A stretch of DNA of 23,484 nt from JACQHM01 sp964535215 (GTDB lineage Bacteria; Methylomirabilota; Methylomirabilia; Methylomirabilales; JACQHM01). The notes beneath the pieces are model-generated. The model did not search any database and had not been told where the DNA came from. It worked only from the letters and a program-made list of their open reading frames with translations. Shown here one piece after another: positions 6,601-13,290 of the stretch. The translations under genes were made by a program, and so were the position numbers. Location: the NCBI GenBank assembly GCA_964535215.1, contig CAZHST010000047.1, forward strand, positions 1 through 23,484. Direction: 5' to 3'. How positions within the stretch are numbered: the first letter of the stretch is position 1; each line of letters opens with the position of its first letter.

Positions 6601-7104
6601 ATGCCTGAACCGAGAAGCCCGGCCAAGGCCAAACCCCGGAGGAGGATCAGGGTTGTCCTGGTTTCAACGCTGGGCCTGATCAGCCTTTTTAGCTTTGCGG
6701 CCTATCGCCTCTTCTCCAACGTCACACCCCCGGAAGGGGTGATCGCCGGGACAATCTCCCTCGAGCCATCGCTCCTTCGGCAGGTGACCCCCGGCGATGT
6801 CCTCTTCATCATCGCCCGACAGGGCTCGGGCCCCCCCCTGGCCGTGAAGAGGATCCCGAACCCTTCCTTTCCCCTCTCGTACACCCTTGGCCCCGAGGAC
6901 AGGATCCTTGCCGACCGTCCCTTCCAGGGGGAGGTGGAGGTGGTGGCGGTGATCAAGAAGGGGGGGGCGGCCGGCCCCCCCCGGCCCGGGGACCTGGAAG
7001 GGGCCCCTCCCAAGAACCCGGTGAGGATCGGCGATTCCCCCGTGGATATCGTTATTGACACGGTGCGGTCCGCTGAGGAAGGTCTCCTGAGATGGCCACG
7101 CTGA
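6601..7104 (+). CDS. Membrane-anchored CcmI C-terminal-like domain protein
   Basis: This 167-residue protein has a basic N-terminus, one transmembrane helix (about 19-38) and a periplasmic domain. That domain (about 48-160) resembles the C-terminal region of the cytochrome c biogenesis protein CcmI/CycH: GTISLEPSL, then TPGDVLFIIAR with PPLAVKRIP, FPLSYTLGPEDRI, EVEVVAVIKKGG and a final segment with DIVIDTV. CcmI normally carries this domain behind membrane helices and TPR repeats; here TPR and haem-ligation domains are absent and no other ccm gene is nearby. It follows DUF218 after 14 nt with GAGGAGG just upstream of the ATG. The domain call is from remembered family patterns, so it is moderately firm; function in cytochrome maturation is unproven. 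Confidence 0.72.
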   Translation: MPEPRSPAKAKPRRRIRVVLVSTLGLISLFSFAAYRLFSNVTPPEGVIAGTISLEPSLLRQVTPGDVLFIIARQGSGPPLAVKRIPNPSFPLSYTLGPEDRILADRPFQGEVEVVAVIKKGGAAGPPRPGDLEGAPPKNPVRIGDSPVDIVIDTVRSAEEGLLRWPR

Positions 7105-7325
7105 GGGTGCCGGCGCTCAACATCACCACCCCCTTGGAGGTGGAGGAGGAGCTTTCCACCCTGCAAGGGGTGGAGATCATCCACCGGGTCCGGGAGGCCC
7201 TTCGGGGCTGGTTCGGCCGGGAGCCGGTTGAGGTTTCCCCCCAGGCGACCTGGGACGAGGGGGAGCGCCGGTGGGTAGGCTCCCTCACCTATCGGGGGGA
7301 GGCGTATCCGTGGATCGTCCTGTAG
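7092..7325 (+). CDS. Small unknown protein, last gene of the plsC run
   Basis: I do not recognise this 77-residue protein. It is mixed alpha/beta in appearance, with a helical stretch rich in charged residues (VEEELSTLQGVEIIHRVREA) and a C-terminal part with Trp residues and YRGEAYPWIVL. There is no signal peptide, membrane helix or Cys. The ATG lies 13 nt inside the preceding gene, with GAAGG upstream, which fits translational coupling. It ends 4 nt from the stop of the convergent aldehyde oxidoreductase, with no terminator between. It is probably a real gene, because it fills the space exactly and is acidic rather than Arg/Pro-rich like the antisense frames. Confidence 0.6.
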   Translation: MATLRVPALNITTPLEVEEELSTLQGVEIIHRVREALRGWFGREPVEVSPQATWDEGERRWVGSLTYRGEAYPWIVL

Positions 7326-7329
7326 ACCT

Positions 7330-9219
7330 TCAGGCCGGCCGGAACGCCATTGCCCACTCCAGGTCCAGCTCGGCCAGCTTCGCCTCCGTGGGGATGCCAG
7401 TCTCCGGGTCCCATCCGCACATCTGGTAGTAGAGGCTGAGCATCTTCTGGAACTGCTCCGGGTCGATCCGCTCCCCTTGAAGGGCCCCGTTCCCGATCGG
7501 CTCGAACATCCGCGGAGGCAGCCGGTCGTCGGCCCTCCCAAACCCCTCCCGGAGGTTGAAGAGCCGCATCATCGTGTTGGCCCGCTCCCCCACCTTCAGG
7601 AGCTCGTAGAGGCTGGTATCCCACCCGGTGGCGTGATTCACATACTCCACCAGCTTGTCCAGGGTGAGCGAGCCGATGGGCACCCCGACGAAGTCGCACA
7701 TCCCGACGCTGTTGTAAAGGCTCCAGACCTTTTGACACTCGAAGAAGGCCTTCACCTTCCTCGGGCCAAAGTCCAGCATGTCAATCGGCTCGATCAACCC
7801 TAAAGGACCGCCCAGGGGGTGGCCGGCAGGGTGGAAGCCTTCGTAGAGGGGATCGTGGGGCGCCTCCATGTGGTCGGCCCCCGTCGGCGAGACGGCGTAG
7901 GCGAGGGCCAGTCCCTTCTTCCCCCGGGGTTCGTGCATGGGAAGCTCCTGCCCCTTGACGTGATGGGCAAACCGCTCCGCCCCCCGCCCGATCTTCGCCG
8001 CCGCCCGCTTCACCCCCTCGGCCAAGAGGTCCCCGATCCCCTCCCGCCGGCCAATCATCTCGACCAACTTTTCAACCGCATCGGCGTTCCCGAAGCGGAG
8101 CTCGATCCCCCCGGTGTCCTCCCTGGTCAGGAGGCCGCGCTCGAAGCACTCCATGGCGAAGGCGATGGTGGCACCGGTGGAGATCGAGTCGAGGACGTAC
8201 TGGCTCAAGAGCTGGTTCACCTTGGCGATCTTCTTCAAGTCCCCCACGCCGCAGAGGGTCCCGTTGGCGGCGATGGTCTCATACTCGGGGCCACCGTACT
8301 TGGAGGTGACCCCCAGCTCGGGGACATCCACCTCCCGCTTGCAGGCGACGGAGCAGGCGTAGCAGGTCCCGGTCCTCGTGAGGATCGTCTCGGCCATCCT
8401 CTGGCCGCTCACCTCCTTGGCCAGCTCGAAGGAGCCCTGCTGGAAGTTCCGGGTGGGGAGGATGCCCGACTTGTCCAGGATCAGCACGCCCCGGGCGGTC
8501 CCCAGCTTGTGCAGGGTGTCGTTCTCCCGATCATAGTGCTCCTTAAACCAGTTGAAGACCGCCCTGGCCCCCTCCTTGTTGGCAGGCTCGTACTTGTGAT
8601 GGCCCCGGACCACGATGGCCTTCAGGCGCTTCGAGCCCATGACCGCCCCCAGCCCGCACCGCCCGTGGAAGTGCTTGAGCTGGTTCACGATGGCGGCGAA
8701 GCGGACCAGCTTCTCCCCGGCGATCCCTGTCTGGAGGACCCGGATCCGTTTATCGCCCAGCTCCGCTTCGAGGCCATCCTGCACCTCCCCCGAAAGCTTC
8801 CCCCAGTACCGGGACGCATCCCGAAGCTCCGCCTTCCCGTCAGCGACGAGCAGGTAGACCGGCTTCGGCGCGCGGCCGCTTATGATGATCCCGTCAAAGC
8901 CGGCCGCCTTCAGCTCCGGCCCCCACCAGCCGCCCGCCTCGGCCTCGCCGTAGCCGCCGGTCAAGGGGGACTTGGCCGCTGCGGTGTACCGGTTGGCGCC
9001 CGAGATCACCAAACCCGTGATCACGCTCGTCATGAAGATGAGGCGGTTCTCGGGGCCCAAGGGATCAACGCCCGGCGGGAGTTCTTTCAGAAGGTAGTGG
9101 CAGGCCAGGGCCCCCCCTCCCAGGTAGCGTCGGTACAGGACCTCCGGGACCTCCTCCGTCCAGAGGCGGCCCTCCGAGAGGTCCACCCTGAGGATCTTGC
9201 CATGGTATGCTGTTGCCAT
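7330..9219 (-). CDS. aor: Tungsten-dependent aldehyde:ferredoxin oxidoreductase
   Basis: This 629-residue cytosolic enzyme is full length for the AOR family and would oxidise an aldehyde to the carboxylic acid with ferredoxin as electron acceptor, using a tungsto-bispterin centre and one [4Fe-4S] cluster. It opens with the family pattern GKILRVDLSEGR and YLGGGALACHYLL. The pterin-binding segments NRYTAAAKSPLTGGYGEAEAGG and GRCGLGAVMGSKRLKAI are present. Cluster ligands are Cys286, Cys289 and Cys293 (CYACSVAC) and Cys508 in SVGMCDF. MHEPRGKKGLALAYAVSPTGADH is the second pterin region. GGGGGG precedes the ATG. It is divergent from a ferredoxin gene that probably supplies its redox partner. A role in aldehyde detoxification or aromatic/amino-acid breakdown is possible; the substrate cannot be read from sequence. 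Confidence 0.95.
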   Translation of the reverse strand: MATAYHGKILRVDLSEGRLWTEEVPEVLYRRYLGGGALACHYLLKELPPGVDPLGPENRLIFMTSVITGLVISGANRYTAAAKSPLTGGYGEAEAGGWWGPELKAAGFDGIIISGRAPKPVYLLVADGKAELRDASRYWGKLSGEVQDGLEAELGDKRIRVLQTGIAGEKLVRFAAIVNQLKHFHGRCGLGAVMGSKRLKAIVVRGHHKYEPANKEGARAVFNWFKEHYDRENDTLHKLGTARGVLILDKSGILPTRNFQQGSFELAKEVSGQRMAETILTRTGTCYACSVACKREVDVPELGVTSKYGGPEYETIAANGTLCGVGDLKKIAKVNQLLSQYVLDSISTGATIAFAMECFERGLLTREDTGGIELRFGNADAVEKLVEMIGRREGIGDLLAEGVKRAAAKIGRGAERFAHHVKGQELPMHEPRGKKGLALAYAVSPTGADHMEAPHDPLYEGFHPAGHPLGGPLGLIEPIDMLDFGPRKVKAFFECQKVWSLYNSVGMCDFVGVPIGSLTLDKLVEYVNHATGWDTSLYELLKVGERANTMMRLFNLREGFGRADDRLPPRMFEPIGNGALQGERIDPEQFQKMLSLYYQMCGWDPETGIPTEAKLAELDLEWAMAFRPA

Positions 9220-9259
9220 ACACCCCCCTTACATCTTCAGATCCTTGGCCTTAAAGCCG

Positions 9260-9278
9260 GGGGAACGTTGGTTTCCCC
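9260..9278. repeat. Inverted repeat in the aor leader
   Basis: GGGGAA and TTCCCC flank a 7-nt centre, about 40 nt upstream of the aor start. On the minus strand it could form a hairpin in the aor leader or act as an operator. No known regulator motif is matched. Confidence 0.35.
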
Positions 9279-9355
9279 TGTTGAGGTGTGATTGAGCGTA
9301 CCTTAAATCTTCGGTCTCCGTCAAGCCTGAATTAGAGACCCTTGCCCGATTTTTC

Positions 9356-9384
9356 TTGACCTTCCTCCCCCCCTCTGCTATATT
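9356..9384 (+). promoter_or_regulatory. Sigma70-type promoter of the ferredoxin gene
   Basis: TTGACC (9356-9361), 17 nt, TATATT (9379-9384): five of six matches in each box. Initiation is expected near 9391. Just downstream, GGGTC-TT-GACCC (9399-9410) is a short perfect inverted repeat at +9 to +20 and could be an operator. No comparable promoter is seen for the divergent aor gene. Confidence 0.75.
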
Positions 9385-9470
9385 CGCCTTAACCTTCAGG
9401 GTCTTGACCCGGAGCGGCTCCTGGCCATCCAACCAAGGGCCTGGTCTCCGTTCCCCCAGGAGAGATGTCT

Positions 9471-9833
9471 ATGGCGGAGAAAGGTCTCTACGAGGGGATC
9501 CCGCAGGAGGTCAAATCCACGGTCAAGAAGAAACGGCCGAGGCTGATGGCCGTGGTCAACAGCTCCTGCACCGGCTGCGAGGCCTGCATTGATTTCTGCC
9601 CGGTCAGTTGCATTGACCACCCGATCCCGGAGGCCTATACCGGGGCCGTCATCCCTCCTGTCCGGATCCGGTGGCATGAGTGCATCGGATGTCAGATCTG
9701 CGCCCGGGTCTGTGAGCACCTGGCCTGGAACGCCATTGATATGATCCCCATTGATGAGTTCGAAGAGCTGTACGGGATCAGGATCGGGGACAAGCCAGAA
9801 CCTCCTGGAGGTGAAGAGGACGGGAGCGGGTAA
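9471..9833 (+). CDS. 2x[4Fe-4S] ferredoxin, probable partner of the divergent aldehyde oxidoreductase
   Basis: This 120-residue electron carrier has two four-cysteine motifs: Cys33, 36, 39 and 43 (CTGCEACIDFCP), with an extra Cys47, and Cys71, 74, 77 and 81 (CIGCQICARVCE). The second motif has Glu in place of the usual Pro after the last Cys. About 20 residues separate the motifs more than in small clostridial ferredoxins, and there are basic N-terminal (KKKRPR) and acidic C-terminal extensions. Two ATGs are possible, at 9465 and 9471; the ribosome site AGGAGAG at 9458-9464 touches the first but is 6 nt from the second, so 9471 is chosen. Divergence from aor suggests it accepts the electrons of that enzyme, as AOR-linked ferredoxin subunits do elsewhere. 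Confidence 0.9.
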   Translation: MAEKGLYEGIPQEVKSTVKKKRPRLMAVVNSSCTGCEACIDFCPVSCIDHPIPEAYTGAVIPPVRIRWHECIGCQICARVCEHLAWNAIDMIPIDEFEELYGIRIGDKPEPPGGEEDGSG

Positions 9834-9838
9834 ACCCG

Positions 9839-10045
9839 ATGGACCGGGAAGCCAAGGAGCAGGTTGAAGCCGCCGCCCGGGCCGTCGAGGAGGCCCTGCA
9901 AGGGATCACGACATTTCTTTTCACCCTCCGACCCACGTTGCGGAACGAGATCCTCCAGCTCCTGGGGCATCATCTGGAGAAGGCCCGACAGGCCCATGAG
10001 CGGCTGAGGGCGATCCTAAAGGGAACTGAGGACGTCACGAGGTGA
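9839..10045 (+). CDS. Small helical unknown protein
   Basis: I do not recognise this 68-residue protein. Nearly its whole length is predicted helical, with Ala/Glu/Leu/Arg-rich heptad-like stretches at 5-22 and 38-62 separated by a short hydrophobic segment (ITTFLFTL), so a helical hairpin or small dimer is likely. There is no Cys, so it is not an iron-sulfur carrier. It starts 5 nt after the ferredoxin stop and must be co-transcribed with it; a role as an accessory or assembly factor of the oxidoreductase module is inference. Confidence 0.6.
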   Translation: MDREAKEQVEAAARAVEEALQGITTFLFTLRPTLRNEILQLLGHHLEKARQAHERLRAILKGTEDVTR

Positions 10046-10051
10046 GCCTCT

Positions 10052-10426
10052 ATGGGGCAGAAGAAGGGGATTTCATGGGTCCTCCTGACCCTTGCCCTGG
10101 GGGCAGGGTTGATCTGTACCCTGCCGTCCCCTCTCGAGCCGGCTCATCATCCGGCAGGGCCCGTTCAGAAGGTGGCCGGCCCGACCGCCCATCTGGGGGC
10201 CTGTGAAGACGATCAGCCCGTTCTGACCCCAGCCCTCCAGCGGACCGAGCTTCCCGGGCGACACGAGGAGGCCTTTCCCGCCCCCCGGGAGACCCATCAG
10301 ACTCCGGGGATCGGCGGAAGGGGGCCGGAGATGACAGAGGGCCTCCCCGCTTTCCTTTCAGGACCTCCCCCCCAGGGGAAGGTTTCAGCGAAGCTCTACA
10401 AGCTCTACCTCTCCTTGCTGATTTAA
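10052..10426 (+). CDS. Pro-rich putative exported unknown protein
   Basis: This 124-residue frame begins with a signal-peptide-like segment: MGQKK, then the hydrophobic stretch ISWVLLTLALGAGLICTL. The remainder is low in regular structure and rich in Pro, Gly, His and Glu, with a second Cys at about 51 and a hydrophobic C-terminus (KLYKLYLSLLI). The residues before Cys22 do not form a lipobox. It lies 6 nt after the preceding gene with GAGGTGAG upstream, and its TAA sits at the edge of a terminator hairpin, which supports a real transcribed gene. No family is recognised and the composition is close to that of non-coding GC-rich frames, so confidence is moderate. Confidence 0.5.
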   Translation: MGQKKGISWVLLTLALGAGLICTLPSPLEPAHHPAGPVQKVAGPTAHLGACEDDQPVLTPALQRTELPGRHEEAFPAPRETHQTPGIGGRGPEMTEGLPAFLSGPPPQGKVSAKLYKLYLSLLI

Positions 10427-10443
10427 CCCTCCTAAGGGTTTTT
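10425..10443 (+). terminator. Rho-independent terminator after the ferredoxin operon
   Basis: AACCCT (10425-10430) and AGGGTT (10435-10440) form a 6-bp stem with a CCTA loop, and the T-run continues to 10443. It overlaps the stop codon of the preceding gene. The stem is short, so termination may be partial. Confidence 0.6.
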
Positions 10444-10658
10444 CCTCACTTCTTCCCTTCAGTTCTTGCAGACACAAGCGAACTCACCCTCCCCTTCAGG
10501 GGGCGGGAGGGGGCGCTGAAGGCTGAACGCCGTCTTGAAGAGCGCCTGTCAGAACAGAAGCGACGCAGAGGACACCAGGAGAAGTCTCGTTTTTCTCCGC
10601 GCCCTTGGGGCCTCGGCGGTGAGGTTTGGGAGGCATTCTAAGCACAGGGAGGAAGGCT
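10444..10658. other. Leader region of the metal-efflux operon with an inverted repeat
   Basis: I see no gene in these 215 bases. GGAGAA (10578-10583) and TTCTCC (10593-10598) form an inverted repeat with a 9-nt centre, a plausible operator for a metal-responsive repressor. No clear -35/-10 pair is visible. No regulator gene is nearby, so control would be from elsewhere. Confidence 0.35.
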
Positions 10659-11954
10659 ATGTCCGGGTTCTTGAAGGTCATCCTGCTTGGGGGAAGTGTC
10701 CTCATCTTCCCGGGGCTCGTGTTCCCCGTCCACGCCCAGGAACATCCCCTCACCTTTGAGGAGGCCCTCTCGCTGGCCCTGGAGAAGAACCCTGAACTGG
10801 CTCTGGAGCGGAAAGGGTTGGCTGTCGCTCAAGGGGAGCTGACGAAGGCGAAGGTCTATCCCTTCAACCCCGAGGTCGAGATTGAACCCGTCTTTGGGCG
10901 GAGTCGCGCGACGGAGGATGGGGGAGCGTCCCGGTTCACCTACGGGGTCCAGGTGGGGATGTCCCAAACCCTGGAGATCAGGGGGCAGCGGCGGCTCCGG
11001 ACCCAACGGGCCCAGGCCAACCTCGAGCAGGTGGGTTGGGTGATCAAGGATGCCGAACGCCAGGTCCGGGCCAAGGTCGGGAAGGCGTTTAGCAGCGTGA
11101 GGGTGGCCCAGGAACGGGTGACGTTGGCCAGTGAGATCGTCGTCCTCACCAAAGAGCTGGTCAGGGTCGCCAACGAGCTGTTCGAGGCCGGGGCCGTGCC
11201 CCGCTTAGATGTCCTCCGGGCAGAGGTGGAGCTTCGCCGGGCCGAGAACGAGCTCTTGGCGGCGGAGCGGGAGCTGGCTGGCGCCAAGCGGGAGCTGGCC
11301 CTCCTCATGGGGCAGCCGCCGGATGTGGACTACCAGGCGGTGGGGCCGCTCGTCTTTAGCTTCGTCGTCCCAGACTTCTCCCGCGGGAAGGCCCTGGCCC
11401 TGGAGCGGCGGCCGGACCTGAAGGCGGCCATGGCTTCGCTCCAGGTCGCCGCAGGGGAAGTTGCCCTCGTCCAGGCGGAGCAGACGTTCCCCCTGGTGAA
11501 CCTCGTCGCCCGTTACGAGGAGGGCCGGGAGCTGGATACCCGGGATCGCCGGGCCGTCCTCGGCCTCTCCATCCCCCTCCCTCTGATCAACCGGCGGCAG
11601 GGGGAGCTGGAGATCGCCCTGGCCGAGCAGGCCCGGCAGGTGGCGAGGATCGAGCTACTCAAGGCCAGGATCGAAAAGGAGGTGGCCCAGGCCCTGGAGC
11701 GGGTCCAGGCTTCCCAAAGGATCGTGGAGCAGTTCACCAAACAGATCCTCCCCCAGCAGGAGGAGAACTTCAAACTGCTCCGGGAAGGGTATGAGCTGGG
11801 CCAGTTCCAGTTGACCGAGGTCCTGGTCGGGCGGCGGGAGTTTATCGAGGGGCGGCTTTCGTATCTTAACGCCGTCTCCGAGCTGAACACCGCCCTGGCC
11901 GATCTGGAAGAGGCCATCGGCTTTACGCTCATCGGGACAGATCGGAAGCCTTAG
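10659..11954 (+). CDS. Outer-membrane factor of a heavy-metal RND efflux system (TolC/CzcC family)
   Basis: This 431-residue protein has a Sec signal peptide (hydrophobic 5-24, cleavage likely after VHAQ) and the two OEP repeats of TolC-like proteins. The mature start TFEEALSLALEKNPEL is the typical first helix of the CzcC/CusC group, and long Ala/Glu/Arg/Leu coiled segments follow (roughly 145-220 and 325-390), ending with LNTALADLEEAIG. As a trimer it would form the outer-membrane and periplasmic exit duct for the downstream adaptor and pump. The ATG at 10659 is preceded by GGGAGGAAGG; the upstream TTG at 10626 has no ribosome site and would disrupt the signal peptide. It is the first gene of the efflux operon. 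Confidence 0.92.
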   Translation: MSGFLKVILLGGSVLIFPGLVFPVHAQEHPLTFEEALSLALEKNPELALERKGLAVAQGELTKAKVYPFNPEVEIEPVFGRSRATEDGGASRFTYGVQVGMSQTLEIRGQRRLRTQRAQANLEQVGWVIKDAERQVRAKVGKAFSSVRVAQERVTLASEIVVLTKELVRVANELFEAGAVPRLDVLRAEVELRRAENELLAAERELAGAKRELALLMGQPPDVDYQAVGPLVFSFVVPDFSRGKALALERRPDLKAAMASLQVAAGEVALVQAEQTFPLVNLVARYEEGRELDTRDRRAVLGLSIPLPLINRRQGELEIALAEQARQVARIELLKARIEKEVAQALERVQASQRIVEQFTKQILPQQEENFKLLREGYELGQFQLTEVLVGRREFIEGRLSYLNAVSELNTALADLEEAIGFTLIGTDRKP

Positions 11955-11976
11955 GCTTCCTCATGGGGAGGTCACT

Positions 11977-13281
11977 GTGAAGCTCAACGTTCAAAGTTGG
12001 CGCCGCTTCCTTCTATACGGGCTGGGGGTGGCGCTCCTTTTCGCCCTTGGCCTTGGCGCCTTCGTCTGGCAGCAAGGCTGGCTGGGAGCAAGGCCCCAGC
12101 CAGCCCATCAGGGTCCTGGGGTGGAGGGTGCGCCTCCCGAAGGCGAAGGACACCTCCACACCGAGGGCGAGGAAGCCCCTCACCTGCCCTCCTCGCCCCC
12201 GGAGGGGGAGAGGGTAGGGATCGTCCTTTCCCCCGAGGAGCGGGCCAACATCGGTCTGAAGACCGAGGCGGCAACGGTCCGGATCCTGGAGGATGTCAGG
12301 AAGATCAACGGGATCATTAAGCCCCATCCGAACAAGGTGGCCGTGGTCACCAGCCGCATCTCGGGCCGGGCTGTCACGGTCCATGTCAACCTCGGCGATC
12401 ATGTGGAGAAGGGACAGGATCTGGCCGACATCCAGAGTGTCGAACTGGAAAAGGTCGAGCTGGACCTGATCCAGGCGGAGAACCGGCTGGCGTTGGCCAG
12501 GGCGGAACTCGACCGGATCAAGGGCCTGGTGGAGAAAGGGATCGTCGCCAGACGGGAGCTGATCGCCGCTGAAAACCAGTACAACGCGGCCCTGAACGAG
12601 ATCGAGGGTATAAGCCGGCAGCTCCTCCTCCTGGGGCTGCCCCAGGAGGAGATCACCCGGGTGAGAAGGGAGAAGGTCATCTCGACCCTCCACCTCCGGG
12701 CCCCGCTCCGGGGCACCATCGTGGAGCGGAACGTGACCCTGGGCCAGACCGTCGAGCCCAACACGAACCTTTTCAAGATCCTGGACACCTCGACGATGAT
12801 CGTCGAGGGGGAGGCTTTTGAGGATCTCCTCCCGCTTCTCCGAAAAGGTCAGAGGGTGAGGGTGGCGGTCACGCCGTATCCCAACCAGATCTTCGAGGGA
12901 AGGATCATCTTCATCCACCCGACCGTCGAGCCGGAGAAGCGGACTGTCCACCTGTGGGTTGAGGTGGACAATCATCACGGGATGCTGAAGGAGGGGTTCT
13001 TCGCCCGGCTCTTTGTGTCCGTCCGGGAGGGGACGAGGGCCTTGACGATCCCTGTCGAGGCGGTGCTCTCCGATCAGGGTGAGGAGTTCGTCTTCGTCGA
13101 GACAGGGGGAGGGTACCGGAGGGTGGACCTCGCCCTCGGGATGAGGAGCGACCGGTACGTGGAGGTCAAGCGGGGGCTGAAACCCGGGGATCGCGTGGTG
13201 ACCGAAGGGAAGCAGCAGGTGTACGCTAAATACCTTTCGGCCAGCCAGGGGGAGGCCGCCCTGGGAGGGCACACCCACTAG
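11977..13281 (+). CDS. Periplasmic adaptor of a heavy-metal RND efflux system (CzcB/CusB family)
   Basis: This 434-residue membrane fusion protein links the inner-membrane pump to the outer-membrane factor. There is one N-terminal membrane anchor (about 13-31), then a Pro/Gly/His-rich linker (about 40-70, with HQG, GHLHTEGEE and PHL) that may bind metal. The barrel-sandwich hybrid is seen at VTSRISGRAVTVHVNLGDHVEKGQ, the alpha hairpin at ELEKVELDLIQAENRLALARAELDRI, the lipoyl return at STLHLRAPLRGTIVERNVTLGQ, and the beta-barrel from VEGEAFEDLLPLL onward. The start is GTG at 11977 with GGGGAGG 5 nt upstream. It lies 22 nt after the outer-membrane gene and 9 nt before the pump gene. Confidence 0.93.
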   Translation: MKLNVQSWRRFLLYGLGVALLFALGLGAFVWQQGWLGARPQPAHQGPGVEGAPPEGEGHLHTEGEEAPHLPSSPPEGERVGIVLSPEERANIGLKTEAATVRILEDVRKINGIIKPHPNKVAVVTSRISGRAVTVHVNLGDHVEKGQDLADIQSVELEKVELDLIQAENRLALARAELDRIKGLVEKGIVARRELIAAENQYNAALNEIEGISRQLLLLGLPQEEITRVRREKVISTLHLRAPLRGTIVERNVTLGQTVEPNTNLFKILDTSTMIVEGEAFEDLLPLLRKGQRVRVAVTPYPNQIFEGRIIFIHPTVEPEKRTVHLWVEVDNHHGMLKEGFFARLFVSVREGTRALTIPVEAVLSDQGEEFVFVETGGGYRRVDLALGMRSDRYVEVKRGLKPGDRVVTEGKQQVYAKYLSASQGEAALGGHTH

Positions 13282-13290
13282 GAGGAAAGG

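Noticed and set aside
7819..9291. Plus-strand open frame of 490 codons opposite the aldehyde oxidoreductase
   Set aside because: The minus-strand gene has all AOR motifs. The plus frame is Pro/Gly/Leu/Asp-rich without motifs and is a codon shadow.
9295..9324. Promoter for aor on the minus strand (TTGACG then TACGCT)
   Set aside because: The -35 is good but the -10 matches only three of six bases with an 18-nt spacer, so it is too weak to annotate.
10052..10123. Lipoprotein signal in the Pro-rich exported protein
   Set aside because: The residues before Cys22 (GLI) do not fit the lipobox, which needs a small residue directly before Cys.
12013..13278. Minus-strand open frame of 421 codons opposite the adaptor gene
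   Set aside because: It is antisense to a clear CzcB-like adaptor, with His/Pro/Asp-rich composition and no domain.
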